Assembly (NCBI GenBank): GCA_900314375.1
Contig: OMVC01000109.1
Coordinates: 1-10,973, forward strand
Length of the DNA: 10,973 nt
Direction of reading: 5' to 3'
Source: an uncultured bacterium
GTDB lineage: Bacteria > Cyanobacteriota > Vampirovibrionia > Gastranaerophilales > Gastranaerophilaceae
The translations under genes were made by a program, and so were the position numbers. Shown here one piece after another: positions 6,358 to 10,973 of this stretch; the first letter of the stretch is position 1; the number at the start of each line of letters is the position of its first letter. A model generated the notes under the pieces. The model made no database searches, was not told the DNA's origin, and saw only the letters and a list, made by a program, of their open reading frames with translations.

Positions 6358-6711
6358 ATGGATATAAAAACGACATTAGATAATATTAAAGCAATTAAAG
6401 AAATTGCCGACAGCACACAAAATATTGAATTAAAAACTCTTATTGTTGATTTGAAAGAAGAAATTTTAAATTTAAGACAAGAAAATCTAGATTTAAAGCA
6501 ACAACTTTCCGAAAAAATTAAACATAAAATGGTCTTCGAAAACAAAGTATATTGGGATTTAAAAGAAGATGGTACAAAAGACGGACCATTTTGTCCTGTT
6601 TGTTGGGATAAAGAACATCTTCAAATAAGAATTGGAGATGAATACAATGCTTATCCAAGTGGAGTGTATAGACATTGTTATAATTGTAAAAATAATATTA
6701 GAATAAGGTAA
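6358..6711 (+). CDS. Coiled-coil / zinc-ribbon small protein, 117 aa
   Basis: The N-terminal ~55 residues are a heptad-like coiled coil (LKEEILNLRQENLDLKQQL at 32-50). The C-terminal half carries two CxxC pairs, C79-P-V-C82 and C107-Y-N-C110, which together make a plausible four-cysteine zinc ribbon with a 24-residue loop. The linking segment FENKVYWDLKEDGTKDGPF resembles small proteins seen beside phage and R-M genes. I cannot name a curated family. A good AAGGAG site precedes the ATG, and the gene fits between DUF2188 (10 nt) and hsdR (6 nt). A dimeric nucleic-acid or protein-binding adaptor is plausible but inferred only from architecture. Confidence 0.8.
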   Translation: MDIKTTLDNIKAIKEIADSTQNIELKTLIVDLKEEILNLRQENLDLKQQLSEKIKHKMVFENKVYWDLKEDGTKDGPFCPVCWDKEHLQIRIGDEYNAYPSGVYRHCYNCKNNIRIR

Positions 6712-6717
6712 ATTATT

Positions 6718-9700
6718 ATGCAAACACCATCATTTATTGAAGATCATATATCACAAATACCGGCGTTGCAGTTGCTGCAGAATTTAGGCTACACATATTT
6801 AACTCCTGAAGAAGTTTTAAAAGAACGTCAGGAAAAATTAAGTAATGTAATTCTGGAAGACATTTTAGAGCAGCAACTGATGAAAATAAATGTGATAAAC
6901 TTTAAAGGGAAAGTTTATCCATTCTCACCTGCAAGTATTCGAGGTGCAATTGATGCTATAAAAAATGTTCCTATGTTTGATGGTTTGGTTACGACTAATT
7001 CAAAAATCTATGATTTATTAACTCTTGGCAAAAGTTTTGAAGAATCAATCGGAAACGACAAAAAAAGTTTCACTATAAACTATATTGATTGGGATAATAT
7101 TGAAAACAATGTATTTCACGTCGCAGAAGAATTTGAAGTAAACAGAACTTCAAGCGATAAAAAATATCGCCCTGATATTGTTCTTTTTGTAAATGGGATA
7201 CCACTATGTATTATCGAATGTAAAAGACCTGATATAAAAGAACCTTTAGAAGAAGCAAAATCGCAGCATTTAAGAAATCAGCAGGAAGACGGAATACCAC
7301 ATTTATATAAGTATTCTCAAATATTGCTGGCATTAACATCCAATAAAGTTCAATATGCGACAACAGGAACGCCGAGAAAATTCTGGGCTACTTGGAAAGA
7401 ACAAAAACTTAAAGAGTCTGACTTGCAAGAATTAGTTAATAAGCCGTTATCAGATGAACAAAAAGACAAGCTTTTTGCAGACAGATTTAAATATGTAAGA
7501 AAATATTTTGATAACATCGAATCCGAAGGTCGGCTTGTAACAGAGCAAGACAAGTTATTGTATTCTTTATGCCAACCTAAAAGGCTATTAGAACTTATGT
7601 ATAAGTACATAGTGTATGATGCAGGTATTAAGAAAATTGCCCGTTATCAACAATATTTTGCTATTCAAGATACGTTAGAAAGAATAAAAATTATAAGAAA
7701 CGAGCGCAGGCAGGGCGGTGTAATATGGCATACCCAAGGTAGCGGAAAATCACTTACTATGGTTATGCTTGCAAAAGCAATATCGCTTGAACCTGAAATA
7801 GTTAACCCAAAAGTTATTATAGTTACTGATAGAATTGATTTAGATAAACAAATTTCAGACACGTTCAAATCTTGTGGCAAAGTAGTCAAAAAGGCAACAA
7901 GCGGAGAAGATTTAGGAAATATTATTGCTGATAATAAAGAAACAATAATTACAACTGTTATTAATAAATTCCAAGCAGCTTTGCGCAAGAAAAAAGTTAT
8001 CGATGATTCCAAGAACGTATTTGTTCTTGTTGATGAAAGCCACCGCAGCCAATATGGTAGCGCCAATGCTCTTATGCAAAAAGTATTTCCAAATGCTTGT
8101 TATATTGGTTTTACGGGCACTCCTTTGATGAAAAAAGAAAAAAGCACTGCGGTTAAATTTGGCGGTATAATCGGTACTCCTTATACAATCAATCAAGCTG
8201 TAGAAGATGAAGCCGTATTACCTTTGTATTATGAAAGTAGACTCGCTGTTCAAAATGTTACACAAAATAGTATTGATAAATATTTTGATATTATATCAAG
8301 AGACCTAACCGACAAACAAAAAGCAGATTTAAAAAAGAAATTCAGCACAAGAAGAATTTTAAATGAGGCTGAACAAAAAATTGCAAATGTTGCACTTGAT
8401 ATAAGTCAACATTTTGAACACAAGTATAAAGGAACAGGTTTTAAAGGGCAATTAACAGCTCCATCAAAAGCTATTGCTTTAAAATATAAAAAGTATTTAG
8501 ATGAACTTGGTATGGTAACTTCAGAGGTCGTTATTTCTGCTCCTGATACCAGAGAAGGGAATGATGACATTTATGAAGAAACTTCAAGTGAAGTAAATCA
8601 GTTCTGGAAGCGAATGATGGACAGATTTGGAAACGAATCTGAATATAATGCCCAAATTATTAACCAATTTAAAAATGCTCCAGAACCGGAGATATTAATT
8701 GTAGTCGATAAACTATTAACAGGTTTTGATGCTCCTAAAAATTCCGTTCTATATATTGCTCGTTCACTGAAAGAACATGGTCTTTTGCAGGCTATTGCAA
8801 GAGTAAATCGTCTTGAAGAAGGAAAAGATTATGGTGAAATAATAGACTATTATGGGCTTTTAACTGAGTTAGACGAAGCACTTTTAACTTATAGCAATAT
8901 TGGCGATTTTGATGAAGAAGACATCCAAGATGCGCTTGTATCTGCACAAGAAGAAATTAAAAAATTACCGCAATTGCATTCAGATTTGTGGGAAATATTT
9001 AACGGTATAAATAAATACGATATTGAAGCCTACGAGCAACACTTAAAATACGAAGATGACAGAGATAAATTCTATGATAAATTGAGTCAGTATTCAAAAG
9101 TATTACAACTCGCTTTGGGTAATTTCAAGTTTTTGGAGGAAACCCCTGAAAAGAAAATTAGCACATACAAGAACGACTTGAAATTTTTCTTAAATTTAAG
9201 AGTTTCATTAAAATCCAGATACGCGGAATCTATTGATAGAAAAGAATATGAGGCTAAAATTCAAAAACTTATAGATACTTATGTTACTTCTGATGAAATT
9301 ATACAAGTAACAGAGCCCGTTGATATTTTTGACACAGAAAAATTTAAGGCGGAAGTTGAAAAGAAACAAAGTGCCCGTTCAAAAGCAGATACAATAGCTT
9401 ATAGAATTTCTCGTACAATATCCGAAAAATGGGACGATGATCCGATTTTTTATAAAAAGTTATCTGAACTTCTAAAGGAGGCTATTGCCAAATATTCAAA
9501 ACAAATAATGGACGAAGCAGAAAGGCTTAAAAATGATAATGCTTATTTAAACAGAGTTACAGAAATATTAACAATGGCTAGGACGAGAACGGGGGATGAT
9601 ATTCCAATTTCTATTTTGAATAACGAAGTTGCAAAAGCTTTTTATGGTGTTGTATTCGAAAAAATAAAGAAATATAATGCAACAAAGGATTCTGCCGCAG

Positions 9701-9909
9701 AACTTGCACTCAAAATAGATAAGATTATTTTGGATAATCAGTATGTTGATTGGATAAAAAACACTGATTTACAAAATAAAATTATCAACGATATTGAAGA
9801 TGTTTTATTTGAGTTTAAAGACACAAATAAGATTGACATGACTTTTGATGATATAGATTTTATAATTGACGAATCAATGAAAATTGCAAAAAGAAGGTAC
9901 GCAAAATGA
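6718..9909 (+). CDS. hsdR: Type I restriction enzyme subunit HsdR (translocase/endonuclease)
   Basis: The 1063-residue protein is the motor and nuclease of the restriction complex; it pulls DNA past the bound enzyme by ATP hydrolysis and cuts it at a distance. The N-terminal nuclease has a PD-(D/E)XK core, with RPD at 151-153 and IIECKRP at 165-171 (catalytic D153, E167, K169). The superfamily 2 helicase follows: motif I HTQGSGKS at 338-345 (Walker A, K344), motif II VDESH at 438-442 and motif III GFTGTPL at 464-470. The second RecA fold contains DKLLTGFDAP and the arginine-finger motif QAIARVNR. The helical C-terminal third should bind the HsdM/HsdS core. All key residues are present. The length is normal, so the restriction activity appears intact. 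The stop overlaps the following start (ATGA). Confidence 0.97.
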   Translation: MQTPSFIEDHISQIPALQLLQNLGYTYLTPEEVLKERQEKLSNVILEDILEQQLMKINVINFKGKVYPFSPASIRGAIDAIKNVPMFDGLVTTNSKIYDLLTLGKSFEESIGNDKKSFTINYIDWDNIENNVFHVAEEFEVNRTSSDKKYRPDIVLFVNGIPLCIIECKRPDIKEPLEEAKSQHLRNQQEDGIPHLYKYSQILLALTSNKVQYATTGTPRKFWATWKEQKLKESDLQELVNKPLSDEQKDKLFADRFKYVRKYFDNIESEGRLVTEQDKLLYSLCQPKRLLELMYKYIVYDAGIKKIARYQQYFAIQDTLERIKIIRNERRQGGVIWHTQGSGKSLTMVMLAKAISLEPEIVNPKVIIVTDRIDLDKQISDTFKSCGKVVKKATSGEDLGNIIADNKETIITTVINKFQAALRKKKVIDDSKNVFVLVDESHRSQYGSANALMQKVFPNACYIGFTGTPLMKKEKSTAVKFGGIIGTPYTINQAVEDEAVLPLYYESRLAVQNVTQNSIDKYFDIISRDLTDKQKADLKKKFSTRRILNEAEQKIANVALDISQHFEHKYKGTGFKGQLTAPSKAIALKYKKYLDELGMVTSEVVISAPDTREGNDDIYEETSSEVNQFWKRMMDRFGNESEYNAQIINQFKNAPEPEILIVVDKLLTGFDAPKNSVLYIARSLKEHGLLQAIARVNRLEEGKDYGEIIDYYGLLTELDEALLTYSNIGDFDEEDIQDALVSAQEEIKKLPQLHSDLWEIFNGINKYDIEAYEQHLKYEDDRDKFYDKLSQYSKVLQLALGNFKFLEETPEKKISTYKNDLKFFLNLRVSLKSRYAESIDRKEYEAKIQKLIDTYVTSDEIIQVTEPVDIFDTEKFKAEVEKKQSARSKADTIAYRISRTISEKWDDDPIFYKKLSELLKEAIAKYSKQIMDEAERLKNDNAYLNRVTEILTMARTRTGDDIPISILNNEVAKAFYGVVFEKIKKYNATKDSAAELALKIDKIILDNQYVDWIKNTDLQNKIINDIEDVLFEFKDTNKIDMTFDDIDFIIDESMKIAKRRYAK

Positions 9910-10610
9910 TTGCTACAACTGAAAAAATTGAATACGGAAAAGAAATAATAGAGTTTGAACTATTACAAGAGGATAGAAAAACTTTATCAATAGAAGTTTT
10001 GCCTACTACAAAGATTAAAGTAAAGGCTCCGGAAAATAAAAATAAACAAGATATTATAAAGAAAGTTCAGAATAAAGCAAAATGGATTACAAAACAAAAA
10101 CGCTACTTCGTTGATAATTACAAAAAACCTGATGAAAAGAAATATGTTAGCGGGGAATGTTTCAGGTATTTAGGAAAACAGTATCGATTAAAAGTTATTA
10201 AATCAAATGCAGATTCAGTTAAGTTAAAAAATGGATACCTAGCAGTTGAATATTGCTTAAAAACTCCGTCGAAGCTAATAGACAAATGGTATAAGGATAA
10301 AGCACTATCTACATACGAAAAAGAGCTGGATAAATGTTTTCAGCAGTTTACTACTTACGGGTTAACCAAGCCGAATCTAAAAATTCGTAAATTAACAAAG
10401 CGATGGGGTAGTTATAACAAAAATAGTAATACAATAACTATGAATATTGAGACTATAAAAGCTAATAAAGACTGCATTGATTATGTTATTTACCACGAAT
10501 TATGTCATTGTATGTATTTTGCACATAATAAAGAATTTTATACTTTGCTTGAATCAAAGTGCAAAGACTGGAGTAAATTAAAAAATAAGCTTGAAACACT
10601 AATTTTGTAA
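9906..10610 (+). CDS. YgjP-type zinc metallopeptidase (DUF45 / M48-like)
   Basis: The 234-residue protein has the YgjP layout. The C-terminal block LTKRWGSYNKNSNTITMN (163-180) is followed by the metalloprotease motif HELCH (197-201: zinc ligands H197 and H201, general base E198) and third ligand H207 in the AHNKEFY segment. The N-terminal half is a beta-rich domain with a positively charged linker (KNKQDIIKKVQNKAKWITKQKR). It is cytoplasmic; no signal peptide or membrane segment is seen. Members of this family are very often encoded next to type I R-M genes, usually beside hsdR, as here, where the start overlaps the hsdR stop by 4 nt (ATGA). Their substrate is unknown. This is the last gene of the operon. 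Confidence 0.92.
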   Translation: MIATTEKIEYGKEIIEFELLQEDRKTLSIEVLPTTKIKVKAPENKNKQDIIKKVQNKAKWITKQKRYFVDNYKKPDEKKYVSGECFRYLGKQYRLKVIKSNADSVKLKNGYLAVEYCLKTPSKLIDKWYKDKALSTYEKELDKCFQQFTTYGLTKPNLKIRKLTKRWGSYNKNSNTITMNIETIKANKDCIDYVIYHELCHCMYFAHNKEFYTLLESKCKDWSKLKNKLETLIL

Positions 10611-10646
10611 AACTCATCTCCATCTCATAGTTAATTACATCTTGTT

Positions 10647-10668
10647 CTGTATGTTAAATTACAGTTTT
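10647..10668 (+). terminator. Weak candidate terminator after the operon
   Basis: A short hairpin CTGTA (10647-10651) / TACAG (10660-10664) with an 8-nt loop is followed by TTTT. The 5-bp stem is weak, so termination here would be partial at best. The same bases can be read as a poor promoter (TTGTTC at 10642-10647, 17 bp, TTTTAT), which cannot be told apart by eye. Confidence 0.25.
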
Positions 10669-10680
10669 ATTGTTCGTATG

Positions 10681-10850
10681 GTAACGACGCGAAACCGTTG
10701 AACGAAGTTCATTCGGGTTCAGCGCAAGCGAGCAGAGGAATGAGCAACGAAGTTGCGAAAGGCGAAACACGACTCGACGGAAACGTTGAGTTTTCGGCGG
10801 GAGTGTGAGCGGTTCCGTTTAACGCGAGCGTAGCAAGACGTCCCGCCATA
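10681..10850 (+). other. GC-rich hairpin block, possible structured RNA or dispersed repeat element
   Basis: The 180 bases from 10681 contain 96 G+C (53%), far above the AT-rich genes around them, and they are rich in CpG. Small hairpins visible on the + strand are: TGAAC-GAA-GTTCA (10699-10711); GCAAC-GAA-GTTGC (10744-10756); and ACTCGACG-GAAA-CGTTGAGT (10772-10791). The last is an 8-bp stem with one G-U pair capped by a GNRA tetraloop. GGCGGGA (10796-10802) is complementary to TCCCGCC at both 10841-10847 and 10882-10888. No reading frame with a ribosome site is evident. It does not look like tmRNA, SRP RNA or RNase P RNA. It could be an unassigned ncRNA or an intergenic repeat element. This block and the terminator beyond it fill most of the gene-free stretch 10611-10973. 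Confidence 0.5.
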
Positions 10851-10897
10851 TCATTATGCTTACCCGAATAATCCGATACCATCCCGCCGTCGACACC

Positions 10898-10937
10898 ATA
10901 AAACAGACTAGGATAAATTCCTAGTCTGTTTTATTTT
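10898..10937 (+). terminator. Strong intrinsic terminator
   Basis: A perfect stem of 16 bp pairs 10898-10913 (ATAAAACAGACTAGGA) with 10919-10934 (TCCTAGTCTGTTTTAT) around a 5-nt loop, followed by TTTT on the + strand. It is a textbook rho-independent terminator. The A-rich 5' side gives a T-run on the minus strand too, so it could serve convergent genes. It ends either the R-M operon read through the GC-rich block, or a separate RNA starting in that block. Confidence 0.85.
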
Positions 10938-10973
10938 AAAAAATCTCATAACAACTTCTTATATAAACAGGTT

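Noticed and set aside
7665..8066. 133-codon minus-strand frame inside hsdR
   Set aside because: It is antisense to the helicase core motifs of HsdR, so a shadow frame.
10681..10900. tmRNA, SRP RNA, RNase P RNA or group II intron end
   Set aside because: None of the conserved cores of these RNAs can be found, and there is no tRNA-like acceptor end or domain V pattern.
10935..10973. End of a convergent minus-strand gene (codons reading LYKKLL then stop at 10948-10946)
   Set aside because: Only about eight codons are visible. The bidirectional character of the terminator would suit it, but this is too little to call.
1..10973. CRISPR array
   Set aside because: No regularly spaced repeats of suitable length are present; the only tandem array has 11-bp units without spacers.

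Overview
The window is AT-rich. Its protein-coding part uses the standard bacterial code, strong AGGAG-type ribosome binding sites and mostly A/T third positions, as in a low-GC gut-type bacterium such as a Firmicute-like or Gastranaerophilales-like lineage. No rRNA, tRNA or housekeeping gene is present to fix the taxon, so the organism call is inference. The centre of the window is a complete type I restriction-modification (R-M) locus of about 9.7 kb, read on the + strand.

Layout: (1) Positions 1-671 carry three small minus-strand genes: a 77-residue protein, a 66-residue protein, and a third gene that overlaps the second and runs off the left edge. None is recognised. A four-unit 11-bp tandem TTTAAA repeat lies between the first two. 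(2) Positions 672-914 are the divergent intergenic region, with three short palindromes and a good sigma-70-type promoter (TTGACA, 17 bp, TTATAT) facing right. (3) Positions 915-10610 look like one long operon of ten genes with gaps of at most 11 nt or short overlaps. The order is: half-size HsdS-like protein with a stray HsdM motif, hsdM, RhuM-family protein, KTSC-domain protein, single-pass membrane protein, hsdS, DUF2188 protein, coiled-coil/zinc-ribbon protein, hsdR, and YgjP-type zinc metallopeptidase. (4) Positions 10611-10973 have no convincing complete gene. They hold a block of about 53% G+C and rich in small hairpins (including a GAAA-capped stem), ending in a very strong intrinsic terminator.

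How the genes work together: HsdM (gamma-class N6-adenine methyltransferase) with HsdS (two target-recognition domains) forms the modification enzyme. HsdR (PD-(D/E)XK nuclease plus superfamily 2 helicase motor) joins them to form the restriction complex. All three carry their expected catalytic motifs and full-length architecture, so the system looks functional. Six further genes (RhuM, KTSC, membrane protein, DUF2188, zinc ribbon, metallopeptidase) are inserted between or after the hsd genes and several are translationally coupled to them. RhuM-family and YgjP-type genes are familiar neighbours of type I R-M genes, but the role of these passengers is not established.

Most notable points: the first operon gene is a single-TRD HsdS-like protein whose last ~20 codons copy methyltransferase motif I of HsdM, with nearly identical DNA, directly before the real hsdM. 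The GC-rich hairpin block before the terminal terminator could encode a structured RNA or be a dispersed repeat element.
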